From NCBI RefSeq assembly GCF_000526795.1, contig NZ_JAGT01000001.1, forward strand, positions 2,703,501 to 2,767,500: DNA of 64,000 bases, read 5' to 3'. The first letter of the stretch is position 1. The number at the start of each line of letters is the position of its first letter. Below are positions 34,264 to 42,971 of the stretch, one piece after another. The DNA is from Ruminococcus flavefaciens AE3010. Its GTDB lineage: Bacteria; Bacillota; Clostridia; Oscillospirales; Ruminococcaceae. The translations under genes were made by a program, and so were the position numbers. The notes below the pieces were generated by a model. It saw nothing but the letters and a program-made list of their open reading frames with translations. It made no database searches and had not been told where the DNA came from.

Positions 34264-35798
34264 AAAAACAAGCTAAGGGGATCATCGCGCTCAGTGCAGT
34301 TCTTGCAGCTATGCTGGGCGGCGGATTAGCTTATATGAAGCTTGCCCCAAGTGATACGGGAAGCAGCAGAGGCGGTGAAAGTTCTTCCTCATCGCCCACG
34401 CTTCTGGCAACAGAGGCACGCGGTCAGGGAACGGTTCTCGTAAGCGATAACGGCGAGACAGGCACAGTTAAAAGCGTGACTGTAAAAAACAGCAGCGGCG
34501 AGCTTAACGTAATAATGCAGAGCGCTCCCGACACCGAAAACGGCACATCAGCTGTATATAACCTTGAGGGCTATACCGACCTTGATGTGGATACCGCAAT
34601 GGTGGGAACTCTTGCAAACAACGCAAACGGTATGCAGGCAGCCTCACTTGTGGCTGAGGGCTGCACAGACCTTGAAAAGTACGGACTTGCTTCACCCGAG
34701 GCTGAGGTGGAAATGACCTACGAATCAGGTACAAAGGTAAAGTTCTTCATAGGCGACACTGCTCCGTCGGGCAGCGACATCACCTATGTAATGGTAGACG
34801 ACGGAAAGAATGACGTATATACAGTCAACACTTCGACTATCGCAAACTACAGCAGCGACTATAAGTATTTCATCGGAAAGACAGTGCTTGAAAAGCCCTC
34901 CGACGATGATATGCCCGAGGTACAGAGCCTCAGGATAGAGCGTGAGGATATGGACTCTGATATTCTCATAAAGTACGACAGAGACAAGAGCGACTCCCAT
35001 GCAGGAGGCACAACATCGCCTCACAAGCTGGTGGAGCCTACAGAGAGCTACCTTGCCATTGAGAAGGCGCAGGATATCATATCGGGAATGTTCGGGCTCA
35101 GCGCTTCGGACATATATGCGGTACACTGCACCGATGCTGATATAGCAGAAGCCGGACTTGACAAGCCCTTCTGCAAGGTAACAATGGAATGCGACGACGG
35201 CAAGAGCCATGTGCTTCTTCTCGGCAAGATATTCGCTGATGAGGACGGCAAGAAGTGTGCATACGGTATGCTTGAGGGCGGAAAGGTGATATACATCTTA
35301 TCTGCTGACAGTGCGAAGTGGCTGACAGTAACGCCTGCCGATATCAGCTCCAAGATAATGATAGCGTCCTATGTATGGAATATCACAGATCTCAGCGTTA
35401 TCAGCGGCGATGAGCACATAAACTTCGGCATTTCATTAAAGGAAGGCACTGAACTTCCCGACAGCCCCAAGTCTGAGGACTTTACAGTTATCAAGGACGG
35501 CAAGAAATTTGACTCCGAGCGCTACAGACTGTTCTATTCTTTCCTCATAAGCGCAAACGCAGAGGAATTTGCAACTGACGCACCTGTTCCGAGCGGTGAG
35601 CCGGCGGTATCTGTATCGCTGAAGGACTCCCAGATGGGCAAGACCATAAAGTATGACTTCTACGATGATACGTTCATGCGTTCACTGATAGTCATAGACG
35701 GAGAGAGCAAGTTCTACTGCACAAAGTCTTATGTGGATACACTCAAAGAGAACATCAAGCGCATAAGCACAGGAGAGGATTATATCACAACATGGTAA
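34260..35798 (+). CDS. DUF4340-type extracytoplasmic protein of the ABC operon
   Basis: 512 residues. An N-terminal signal-anchor (about 6-26, GIIALSAVLAAMLGGGLAYM) is followed by a Ser/Gly linker and a repeated beta-rich architecture (LEKYGLASPEAEVEMTYESG, then AEAGLDKPFCKVTMECDDGK). In these segments a thioredoxin-like DUF4340 pattern 'YGLxxPxxxV' occurs twice. Such proteins commonly follow GldG genes. It starts within the GldG stop (ATGA), so it is coupled, and it probably helps the exporter at the outer face. Confidence 0.82.
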   Translation: MKKQAKGIIALSAVLAAMLGGGLAYMKLAPSDTGSSRGGESSSSSPTLLATEARGQGTVLVSDNGETGTVKSVTVKNSSGELNVIMQSAPDTENGTSAVYNLEGYTDLDVDTAMVGTLANNANGMQAASLVAEGCTDLEKYGLASPEAEVEMTYESGTKVKFFIGDTAPSGSDITYVMVDDGKNDVYTVNTSTIANYSSDYKYFIGKTVLEKPSDDDMPEVQSLRIEREDMDSDILIKYDRDKSDSHAGGTTSPHKLVEPTESYLAIEKAQDIISGMFGLSASDIYAVHCTDADIAEAGLDKPFCKVTMECDDGKSHVLLLGKIFADEDGKKCAYGMLEGGKVIYILSADSAKWLTVTPADISSKIMIASYVWNITDLSVISGDEHINFGISLKEGTELPDSPKSEDFTVIKDGKKFDSERYRLFYSFLISANAEEFATDAPVPSGEPAVSVSLKDSQMGKTIKYDFYDDTFMRSLIVIDGESKFYCTKSYVDTLKENIKRISTGEDYITTW

Positions 35799-35850
35799 GA
35801 GCCGATCAGCTTTTACCGTAAGCATGACAGGAATATAAGGAGGTATTACG

Positions 35851-36132
35851 ATGAGCGGGAAATTCAACACTTATAAGGGCTACCCACTGGTAAAGAGCGG
35901 TAATGATATATACTACGGATATATGCAGGATCCGTATGTTATCTACATTCAGGTTCTTGAGACCAGAGAGGAAAACGGCGATCAGATGATCTCAAAGGTA
36001 AGGATAGTCCAGATGGACACAAACGAGCCCAACCCCCTGAAAGCATTTGTCAAGAATGCAGAGCGCGAGTGCGGATTGTATGAGGCACTTGATTTCGCAA
36101 ATGTATGGCTTGAAAAGGCACTGAAAAGCTAA
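35851..36132 (+). CDS. Small conserved-looking protein of unknown function
   Basis: 93 residues, no signal peptide, with an alternating beta pattern (YKGYPLVKSGNDIYYGYMQ, VIYIQVLE, SKVRIVQMDT) and a C-terminal helix (YEALDFANVWLEKALKS). The ATG has AAGGAGGTATTACG upstream. It is 52 bases after the DUF4340 gene and is followed by a terminator. It is likely the last gene of the ABC operon, though a separate promoter cannot be excluded. Confidence 0.8.
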   Translation: MSGKFNTYKGYPLVKSGNDIYYGYMQDPYVIYIQVLETREENGDQMISKVRIVQMDTNEPNPLKAFVKNAERECGLYEALDFANVWLEKALKS

Positions 36133-36136
36133 AGAT

Positions 36137-36163
36137 AAGAGCCTCCCGCAAGGAGGCTCTTTT
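36137..36163 (+). terminator. Terminator of the Gld-like ABC operon
   Basis: AGAGCCTCC-CGCAA-GGAGGCTCT stem followed by TTTT. Confidence 0.85.
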
Positions 36164-36250
36164 GGCGTATTCGGCGTATTTCTTGTCTTTTCGGCAAGAA
36201 TATGGTATAATAAATTTTCGGCTTCTTCCGTCAGGAAGGAGGTGGAACTC

Positions 36251-36334
36251 ATGGCGATCGTTACATCATTCGTTATTTCTGTCGCAGCAAGTGTAGTTGG
36301 TTACTACATATGCAAATGGCTTGACAGGAAGTAG
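36251..36334 (+). CDS. 27-residue single-TM peptide
   Basis: ATG at 36251 behind a near-perfect AAGGAGGTGGAACTC site. The peptide MAIVTSFVISVAASVVGYYI then CKWLDRK is one hydrophobic helix with a short basic end. A TATAAT-like GTATAATAAATT lies at 36205-36214. A terminator follows at 36368-36397. Similar tiny TM peptides are common in Firmicutes, and some are toxins of type I systems. No antisense RNA was demonstrated here. The very strong ribosome site and its own -10/terminator make it a believable gene despite its size. Confidence 0.65.
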   Translation: MAIVTSFVISVAASVVGYYICKWLDRK

Positions 36335-36363
36335 TCCGACAAAAGCCTGTTCCGTATATACGG

Positions 36364-36402
36364 AAAAAAACTCCCGAAGTTGCAGCTTCGGGAGTTTCTT
36401 TT
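36364..36402. terminator. Bidirectional terminator
   Basis: AAACTCCCGAAG / CTTCGGGAGTTT stem (36368-36379 and 36386-36397) with an A run before and TTCTTTT after. It serves the small peptide (plus) and possibly yloV (minus). Confidence 0.85.
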
Positions 36403-36474
36403 GTGTGTCCTCATGGACGTCACATCATTCGTGGTTATATATATTATATCACGTTACTTATACTTTGTCAATAC

Positions 36475-38145
36475 TTACTCTACCGAAATGATATAGTAGT
36501 AAACAGGCTGACCGCCGTTTACCAGCATTACCTCTATCTTGTCGCTGAGCTTGGACTGAATGAACTTCTGGAGCTCCTCAGCGTTTTCCTCGGGCACATC
36601 AGCGCCGTGGATAAGAGTAACGTAGTTCACATCGCCCTTGGCAAGCTTCTTGACAAGCTTGTAGGTAGCCTTGTTGATGTCGCGTTCGGTGAATGAGAGC
36701 TTGCCGTTGTCGAGAGCGAGTATCTCACCCTCCTTTATCTGGTGTCCCTCAAACTCGGAGTTCCTTGCGGCAAAGGTGATAAGACCTGTGGAGACCTTCT
36801 CAAAAGCCTTGGTCATGGCAATGCGGTTCTCGGAGAGACTGCTGCTGTCGTCGAAAGCCAGCATTGCAGCGATACCCTGAGGGATAGTTCTTGTCTGGAG
36901 CACGCAGACCTTTCTGTCTGTGAGCTTTACAGCCTGCTCGGCAGCCATGATGATGTTCTTGTTATTGGGAAGCACGAAAACCGTATTTGCGGGGGTTTTC
37001 ATGATAGCGCGGAGAATATCGTCGGTAGAGGGGTTCATGGTCTGACCGCCCTTTACGACCACGTCAGCGCCAAGGTCGGTGAACATAGCTTCAAGGCCGT
37101 GACCTGCGGCAACAGCAACGAATCCGAACTCCTTTTCGGGCTCTGCGGGAGTAAGACCCTCCTGAGCAGCCTTGGCGTCTTTGACTTTGTTTTCGTGCTG
37201 TATGCGCATATTCTCTATCTTGGGACGGGGATCGTTGATGAAGTGACCGAACTCCAGACCCTTTGTAATAGCCTTGCCGGGGTTATCGGTGTGAACATGT
37301 ACCTTGATTATCTTCTCGTCGTCAACTACAACTACGCAGTCACCGATAGTTTCAAGGTAAGCACGGAGTATGGAAACATCGGGGCAGTTGTCCTCTTTTT
37401 CCAGCATGAACTCGGTGCAGTATGTAAATCTTATATCGTCATCGTACTCGCTTACGGCAGTTCTGAATGAATCCGAAGAGCCCTCCTGAACAGCGGGAGC
37501 TTCTGCGGGCTCGGCGATCTTACCGCCGTCGAAAACGTCTGTCATAGCTCTGAATATGATGCACAGACCCTTTCCGCCTGCGTCGACTACGCCTGCCTTT
37601 TTGAGCTGGGGCAGCATATCTGTAGTTTTTTCAAGAGTAGCCTCAGCCTCTGCGCAGACCTCCTTCCAGAAGGTCACCTCGTCGTTGGTGTCTATGGATA
37701 TTTCCTTAGCCTTTGCAGCGGCAGCCTTTACGACTGTAAGGATAGTGCCCTCAACAGGCTTCATAACAGCCTTGTATGCAGCCTCTACACCTAACTGCAA
37801 AGCGTCTGCGAAGTTCTCGCAGCCTGCCTCGGTGCATCCTGCAAGTCCCTTGGAAAAGCCTCTGAATATAAGTGAAAGTATTACGCCCGAGTTTCCTCTT
37901 GCGCCTCTCAGAAATGCAGAAGCTGCCGTTGAAGCGACCTCGGATACGGGAGCCTTGTCGTCAAGACGTCTGAGCTCGGCAACGGAATTGCCGATAGTCA
38001 TGGACATATTGGTACCAGTATCGCCGTCGGGAACGGGGTATACATTCAGCTCATCCACCTCGCGCTTGCGGTTATTGATAGTAATTGCAGCGGAGATAAT
38101 GGCATCTCTGAGTAAAGAACCGTGTATCACAGTAAAGTCCTCCAA
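36475..38145 (-). CDS. yloV: DAK2/DhaL-domain protein YloV (fatty acid kinase FakA-like)
   Basis: 556 residues. The N-terminal DhaL nucleotide-binding domain (about 1-200) contains VYPVPDGDTGTNMSMT (about 36-51), whose Asp residues bind Mg-ATP, and GARGNSGVILS (about 97-107). A middle and a C-terminal DegV-like region (about 310-556) complete the FakA layout. Known homologues phosphorylate fatty acids bound to FakB. No fakB is in the window. The upstream yloU gene is 19 bases away, the conserved Firmicutes pair. The start ATG has TTGGAGGACTTTACTGTG upstream. Confidence 0.92.
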   Translation of the reverse strand: MEDFTVIHGSLLRDAIISAAITINNRKREVDELNVYPVPDGDTGTNMSMTIGNSVAELRRLDDKAPVSEVASTAASAFLRGARGNSGVILSLIFRGFSKGLAGCTEAGCENFADALQLGVEAAYKAVMKPVEGTILTVVKAAAAKAKEISIDTNDEVTFWKEVCAEAEATLEKTTDMLPQLKKAGVVDAGGKGLCIIFRAMTDVFDGGKIAEPAEAPAVQEGSSDSFRTAVSEYDDDIRFTYCTEFMLEKEDNCPDVSILRAYLETIGDCVVVVDDEKIIKVHVHTDNPGKAITKGLEFGHFINDPRPKIENMRIQHENKVKDAKAAQEGLTPAEPEKEFGFVAVAAGHGLEAMFTDLGADVVVKGGQTMNPSTDDILRAIMKTPANTVFVLPNNKNIIMAAEQAVKLTDRKVCVLQTRTIPQGIAAMLAFDDSSSLSENRIAMTKAFEKVSTGLITFAARNSEFEGHQIKEGEILALDNGKLSFTERDINKATYKLVKKLAKGDVNYVTLIHGADVPEENAEELQKFIQSKLSDKIEVMLVNGGQPVYYYIISVE

Positions 38146-38164
38146 TTCTGATTACGGGAACGCC

Positions 38165-38524
38165 TCAGGCGTTCAGGTCGTCAACATAAACGTTGACCTT
38201 ATTTACGTTAATACCGGCAGCTTCCTCAACAGTGAAGCTGACCTTGTGGGTAATGCTGTTTACGGCAGCAGTGATGTTAGTACCGTAGGTCACTTTGATA
38301 TGCAGGTCGATAATGAGACCGCCGTCCTTGTCTGTACGGATACGGACCCCCTTATTTTTCTTGAAAGCCTTGCCTGCGGTAATGGCAGAAACAGCGGAGC
38401 GGAAGGTGCTGACATTGCTGACGTCGGCAACACCGAAGCAGTCAGAAACAGCGTGTTTAACGAGTTCGGTGAGGTAATTTTCCGAAATAGTGATCTGTCC
38501 GATATGATTTTCAAAGCCTACCAT
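38165..38524 (-). CDS. yloU: Asp23/Gls24-family protein YloU
   Basis: 119 residues. HIGQITISENYLTELVKHAV (about 6-25), CFGVADVS and a C-terminal VNKVNVYVDDL are family signatures. Members are small membrane-associated stress or cell-envelope proteins. The ATG has AAAGGAGTGATGACTC upstream. It is the first gene of the yloU-yloV operon. Confidence 0.92.
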   Translation of the reverse strand: MVGFENHIGQITISENYLTELVKHAVSDCFGVADVSNVSTFRSAVSAITAGKAFKKNKGVRIRTDKDGGLIIDLHIKVTYGTNITAAVNSITHKVSFTVEEAAGINVNKVNVYVDDLNA

Positions 38525-38627
38525 GAGTCATCACTCCTTTTTGAAAAGTGCGGTAAAATATTAATGACCGCTATCTAAACAATTATACCACAGTTCACTG
38601 AGATTATCAATACCCCATTTATGAATT

Positions 38628-38762
38628 TTTTGAGCGCGGAGCCCGCGCTGCCTGACCACGTTGTCGCTCGTAAACTTGCTCACTCCGTACATCAACGATA
38701 ATTTGCTTTCGCTTGCCGGTACTAATATTGGAATAAACATAAAACTATGTGTAGGGAACGCC
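38628..38762 (-). repeat. ~125-bp dispersed element, copy 1 (inverted relative to 50340)
   Basis: Read on the minus strand it shares successive blocks with 50340-50460: CTACACATAGTTT, GCGAAAGCA, TATCGT, TGTACG, GCGACAACGTGGT and AGGCAGCGCGGGCTCCGCGC. No coding potential. Confidence 0.75.
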
Positions 38763-38881
38763 GCCCTCGGCGTTCCGCGTCTTACAATGCAATCAATATG
38801 AACGCGCTGTAGGGGCTGGCGTCCTCGACAGCCCGTCTTAATTTCATAGAAAGCCGCGGACGCCCAAAGGGCGCCCCTACA
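38752..38881. repeat. Three GTAGGG hairpin repeats
   Basis: GTAGGGAACGCCGCCCTCGG-type, GTAGGGGCTGGCGTCCTCGA-type and an inverted CGCCCAAAGGGCGCCCCTAC unit. The 38525-38919 gap holds only these and the element at 38628. Confidence 0.75.
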
Positions 38882-38910
38882 CATTGTCAGGGGGATTGGC
38901 GGGCGAAAAA

Positions 38911-38929
38911 ATGAAGCCCCTCGAAAGGG
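38911..38929 (-). terminator. Left half of the CPBP-protease gene terminator, split by the IS
   Basis: Without the IS and one target copy, the flanks join to AGCCCC-TCGAAA-GGGGCT followed on the minus strand by TCATTTTTT. That is an intrinsic terminator for the gene at 40593-41477. The other half remains at 40544-40556. Confidence 0.75.
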
Positions 38930-40543
38930 TAATGTCATTAAGCTAATCAAATACGAAAAAGAACAGGAGTATGTTTGGAATATGACCAGACATACTCCTG
39001 CTGTTACATTCGCAAAAAATGCATGACGAAAAGACAGATCCGAGATCTGCCTGAAAAAAGATTGACATAATCGAAGAATTATGATAGTCTGTAGTTGAAG
39101 GGAATAGCAGAATGATATCGAGTTTTCCTATCAGCAATACGATCAGGTCTGACAGGGCACTTGTTTCTTGCTATCAGCTCTTCCAAAAGAAAAGGATTTG
39201 CGTGTGCAGAGCGAAAGAATTTGATGCAGATATGTATAGCAAAAGCATAATTGATTTTATAGCGGTAATCATTATGCTTATCGTCATCTATGGTGATATT
39301 TTCGGTAATCAGCATAGATAAGTTATACATGATAAGACTTGCAAAGATTTCCTGTATCACGCAGTCCTTTTTCTTTGAATGGAAAGCAATAAGACCAACC
39401 TGGTACTTCAGTTCTCTGAATGAAGTCTCGATCCCCCAGCGCATTTTGTATATCATCTTTATATCTTCGGCAGAGAACTCATCATCACAGAGATTGGTAA
39501 CAATGGTTTCATAGTTATCTTCAGATATCTTGAGCCTTATTATCCTGAATTTAAGAGGATATGTATCTTTCGATTCTTTCGGAAGGAAGTCGAAATTTGA
39601 AGAGTGCGGAAGATAACGATAAAGTTCAGGATTAGCCTTAACTTCATTAGTTTGTCTTCTTGTAATAATAATATTTGCAGCAAAATCAGCTTCCTCATTA
39701 TGGGGAATGTTGAATTTATGAGCAATTCCACCGCTTGTCTTGATGCGCATCACATATTTCAAGCCGTTATTTTCAAGATGAGCGATCGTGTTGTAGGATT
39801 CATATCCTCTATCCGCAACGATAATGGACTCATGTCCGATATTTTCAAGCATACTTATGAGAGCAGAATGCTCATTTTCATTGCGACTGTCCTGTAATAC
39901 AGCATCGATATATCTACGGTTCATAATGTCATACAAAGCATTCAGATGCATGAGGTTATAGCCTTTTACATCATTATTTGCACGATAAAAAGTATCCTTA
40001 TCATCAGGATCAGTAGGAATATGTATATCAGAACCGTCCACAGCATAAAGCCTGTAGCCGTGAAAGAAATTGGTTTGAGAAAATGTTTCATTGAATTTAT
40101 GGAACAGATACTGAAAAGCAGCAGGAAGTATTTTAGCTCTTCTCTGAACGATAGCAGACACAGATACCATTTTTGAATCATAATCATAGAATTCTACAAG
40201 CTCCTTGCCAAGTGTCTGGCTGCCCATTCCGAGAATGAATCTCAATGTTTTTGAGAAAGATAGCTCACTTTTACGAACAAAATCTCTCTTAGGATCAACT
40301 ACGAAATCAGAGTTATTTTTCTCCATGTTGCTGATAAGAGTATTAAGCTTGTTTTTGACGATATTACAGTATTTTTGCACGGTAAAACCTCCAATCAGAT
40401 GTGTATATCTGATTAGCTGCGCCGCACATTTTTGGCTTTTTGTCAATACCTTTTTGCAAAAATTTACATTATATACATAAAAAATAATCACAGGATCTTT
40501 GATTCCTGTGATTATTTTACTTTTCCTTAGCTTAATGACATTA
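38930..40543 (-). mobile_element. IS4-family insertion sequence, complete
   Basis: 1614 bp with perfect 17-bp terminal inverted repeats TAATGTCATTAAGCTAA (38930-38946 and 40527-40543). The flanking 10-bp target duplications CTCGAAAGGG are at 38920-38929 and 40544-40553. One transposase gene fills it. Hairpins just inside each end (38965-38999 and 40483-40516) probably block outside transcription. Perfect ends, perfect target duplication and an intact transposase indicate a recent insertion. Confidence 0.97.
39079..40380 (-). CDS. IS4-family DDE transposase
   Basis: 433 residues from a GTG at 40380 preceded by TTGGAGGTTTTACC. Longer frames reach into the IS end without a ribosome site. Catalytic marks are YAVDGSDIHIP (first Asp, about 116), VADRGYESYN (second Asp, about 186), and the Y-(2)-R-(3)-E-(6)-K signature in YKMRWGIETSFRELK (about 306-320) with the catalytic Glu. 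The C-terminus is basic. The frame is intact, so the enzyme is likely active. Confidence 0.95.
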   Translation of the reverse strand: MQKYCNIVKNKLNTLISNMEKNNSDFVVDPKRDFVRKSELSFSKTLRFILGMGSQTLGKELVEFYDYDSKMVSVSAIVQRRAKILPAAFQYLFHKFNETFSQTNFFHGYRLYAVDGSDIHIPTDPDDKDTFYRANNDVKGYNLMHLNALYDIMNRRYIDAVLQDSRNENEHSALISMLENIGHESIIVADRGYESYNTIAHLENNGLKYVMRIKTSGGIAHKFNIPHNEEADFAANIIITRRQTNEVKANPELYRYLPHSSNFDFLPKESKDTYPLKFRIIRLKISEDNYETIVTNLCDDEFSAEDIKMIYKMRWGIETSFRELKYQVGLIAFHSKKKDCVIQEIFASLIMYNLSMLITENITIDDDKHNDYRYKINYAFAIHICIKFFRSAHANPFLLEELIARNKCPVRPDRIADRKTRYHSAIPFNYRLS

Positions 40544-40592
40544 CTCGAAAGGGGCTCCGTTATGGAAGTTTAGCATATTGAAGAAAGCTTGT

Positions 40593-41477
40593 TTATGCAG
40601 CGGCTTTTGCTGCGTTTTCTGCGGACTTTTTCTTTCTGCACAGCAGGATCATGCATATCGTACCGCTGACGATTATCATTGGGAATACCGAGAGGATCAT
40701 CATCCAGAACTCGTTTGTTCTGTACTCAAAGGGAGTACCGTCTGCCTTGACTGCAAAGCCCATAAAGACATTTGTCAGAATAGTGTCACAGAGCATATGG
40801 CACAGCGCAGCAGGATATACCGAGTTGGTGCGCTTGGTGAGCCATGTGAGCAGAGCCGACCAGAATATGCACATAACTATCATGGCAATAAAGCCGCCGT
40901 ATGGGAAGAAGTCATAGTCCCTGCCGAAGTCATAGCCGTAAGCAAGGAGCGGTCCGTGCCACAGCGCCCATATTATACCCGTTAGGATAACAGCCGCAGG
41001 CGTTGGCATGAGCTCCTCGAGCTTGGGAGTGAGATAGCCTCGCCAGCCCAGCTCCTCGCCTAAGCCGTGAAGCGCCGCTGCAAAGCCTGTTGTTATGGAT
41101 ATCAGCAGGGTGGTGACTGCCGAAATACCGTCGCTGGCGAAAGCGCTGTCGGATATGCTGCCGTTCTTCACGATAAAGAGGTGAAGTATCAGACCGCTGA
41201 CAAGGGGCAGGACTATGGGGTAAATAAATGCCGCTGCGTAGTATTTGCCGCTGTTCCTTTTGCCGAAGCCGAGAAATGAATCGCGGAAGCCCTCTTTCGT
41301 CACAAGCCTTGTGATGATAACTGCAATAGCAGGGTAAAGCATCATGCTTGCACCTGCCAGACGGTTCGTAAGGCTGCCCTGCTTGTCCGAGTAGGCAAAG
41401 CCGAGGATATACACGGGCAAATAGGCAAGTATGAGATACAGAGCTGTACGGAGCAGAGTTTTTCCCTTATTTTTCAT
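40593..41477 (-). CDS. CPBP-family intramembrane metalloprotease (CAAX protease/bacteriocin-processing type)
   Basis: 294 residues with about seven to eight membrane segments. The ABI/CPBP motifs are HGLGEELGWRGYL (EExxxR form, about 137-149) and GIIWALWHGP (FxxxH form, about 166-175), which supply the catalytic Glu/His. The start is the ATG at 41477 behind AAAGGAGTTGAGAGCT. Its frame overlaps the end of the upstream permease by 11 bases, so it is the last gene of the GntR/ABC operon. The natural substrate is unknown. Such proteases often sit with ABC exporters for peptides or bacteriocin immunity. Confidence 0.88.
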   Translation of the reverse strand: MKNKGKTLLRTALYLILAYLPVYILGFAYSDKQGSLTNRLAGASMMLYPAIAVIITRLVTKEGFRDSFLGFGKRNSGKYYAAAFIYPIVLPLVSGLILHLFIVKNGSISDSAFASDGISAVTTLLISITTGFAAALHGLGEELGWRGYLTPKLEELMPTPAAVILTGIIWALWHGPLLAYGYDFGRDYDFFPYGGFIAMIVMCIFWSALLTWLTKRTNSVYPAALCHMLCDTILTNVFMGFAVKADGTPFEYRTNEFWMMILSVFPMIIVSGTICMILLCRKKKSAENAAKAAA

Positions 41478-42201
41478 AGCTCTCAACTCCTTTCAGATAC
41501 CACCTTACGGAAAGCCTGTAGGACAGGTAGTATATGGGTATCACAGCTGTGGTGATGATACTGAACCACAGAGCTGCTTTTTTCATTTTTTCGGGATCTG
41601 CCATTGCCTTGAACAGGCTGTCCCATAAAGCGTCCAGATCCTTAAAAGACGAGGTATCGCCGAAAAGCATATATACAAAAGCGATAAAGGCGATAACTCC
41701 CACAATGACTATCTTTATGGTCTTGCCCATTTTGCTGCCGAAACGCGCCATAAGAGGGAACTCTATTGAACGCATAAGGAGCTGTATATAGAAGAAGCCG
41801 ATGAAAACAACAGTGCCGTCGCCAAGCTCCTCGTTGCCGTCCTTTGCAAAGCTGTTAAGGAGCATAAGCATAGTAACAGTGAGCATTGACCATAGAAGTG
41901 CGATAAGGTATTTCGAGCCTATCTGCCCCTTTATCCCCGTAGGTGTGGAGGTAACGAAGTAAGCCCACTTCTTGCGCTCGTCGTCATTGAAGATTGAATC
42001 CTGAAAAACTCCGCCGATAAGGAATGTCATAAATGCGCATAATCCCCACATAAGCATGGTGACTTCGCCCTCCAGATCTTCCATATTCTTTGGGTCGCGG
42101 AACAGTATGGCAAACGCAGTGGGATAAAACATACAGCCTATGAAGAAGCCCAGTATCTTTCCCCAATTAGTTCTTATTGTCTTATAAAGAAGTCCCGTCA
42201 T
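41467..42201 (-). CDS. ABC-2 type permease
   Basis: 244 residues with about six predicted membrane segments (ILGFFIGCMFYPTAFAILF about 15-33, and IVIVGVIAFIAFVYMLFG). TGLLYKTIRTNWGK is a typical ABC-2 N-terminus. GTCATCAGT around the start overlaps the stop of the upstream gene (ATGA type), so the two permeases are translationally coupled and probably form a heterodimer with the ATPase at 42972-43850. Confidence 0.85.
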   Translation of the reverse strand: MTGLLYKTIRTNWGKILGFFIGCMFYPTAFAILFRDPKNMEDLEGEVTMLMWGLCAFMTFLIGGVFQDSIFNDDERKKWAYFVTSTPTGIKGQIGSKYLIALLWSMLTVTMLMLLNSFAKDGNEELGDGTVVFIGFFYIQLLMRSIEFPLMARFGSKMGKTIKIVIVGVIAFIAFVYMLFGDTSSFKDLDALWDSLFKAMADPEKMKKAALWFSIITTAVIPIYYLSYRLSVRWYLKGVESYEK

Positions 42202-42971
42202 CAGTAACGCCTCCTTTTAAGCTCTTTTACTGCCCAGAAATAGCATATCGCAATGACTGCCACAAAGAAGAAGGGAGCTATTACAAGGGCGATATCGCGC
42301 CATTTTGTGATATAGGGCATAGCCGCTTTCGTCATGGCGGCATCGCTGTCAAGATCAGGATAGAGCCTTCTTCCCTCTATGATACAGAATTTCACGAATT
42401 TATATACTCCGTACATTGCCGCAGCCATTAAAGGCGCACCTACACTTAGTGCGACAGCTGCCGCCTTAGCCTGAGTTTTCATTTTCAGCATTAAGGGAAT
42501 ATCGCCTATACAGATAGGTCCGTACAGCAAAATGATAAGCAGGATATTCTTGAAATGGCTAATGCTGAATGGCTTTTTTGCAGCTGAGGATAAAATTACT
42601 TCGCCCAGAACAGCCAGCAGAAATCCTGCGAACAGGAGACTTCCGCGGACGATGAACTTTGAAGCGATTATCTTCTTTTCGTTTACGGGCAGGGTATAGG
42701 AATAGAGCTGCCATTTTGACTTGTAGTCCTTTTCGATGAGGTCGTTATGCCCGTAAACAGCGCCTATAAAGCCTATCAATCCAATATAGATATACATCTG
42801 CGAATATATATACTCACGTGTTTCGGCAGCATTTGCGTCCTTTGCAAGATTCCCCGCATAGGTGCTTATAATTACCATTGCGATCATGCCTGTGAACAGC
42901 ACATAGGAAAGAAGCATATATGCGGCAGGCTTGCGGCTGAGATAGAACTCACGATAGATAAGACCTTTCAT
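42201..42971 (-). CDS. ABC-2 type permease, partner subunit
   Basis: 256 residues with about six membrane segments. MKGLIYREFYLSRKPAAYML resembles YtrC/YtrD-like and BcrB-type permeases. The start follows the ATPase stop directly, with GGAGTGGAGATGA as ribosome site. The gene order regulator-ATPase-two permeases is that of the Bacillus ytr antibiotic-responsive operon. The substrate is not known. Confidence 0.85.
   Translation of the reverse strand: MKGLIYREFYLSRKPAAYMLLSYVLFTGMIAMVIISTYAGNLAKDANAAETREYIYSQMYIYIGLIGFIGAVYGHNDLIEKDYKSKWQLYSYTLPVNEKKIIASKFIVRGSLLFAGFLLAVLGEVILSSAAKKPFSISHFKNILLIILLYGPICIGDIPLMLKMKTQAKAAAVALSVGAPLMAAAMYGVYKFVKFCIIEGRRLYPDLDSDAAMTKAAMPYITKWRDIALVIAPFFFVAVIAICYFWAVKELKRRRY

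Noticed and set aside
37556..38578. A 340-codon frame antisense to yloV/yloU
   Set aside because: It is a shadow of two well-supported genes with a strong start at 38524.
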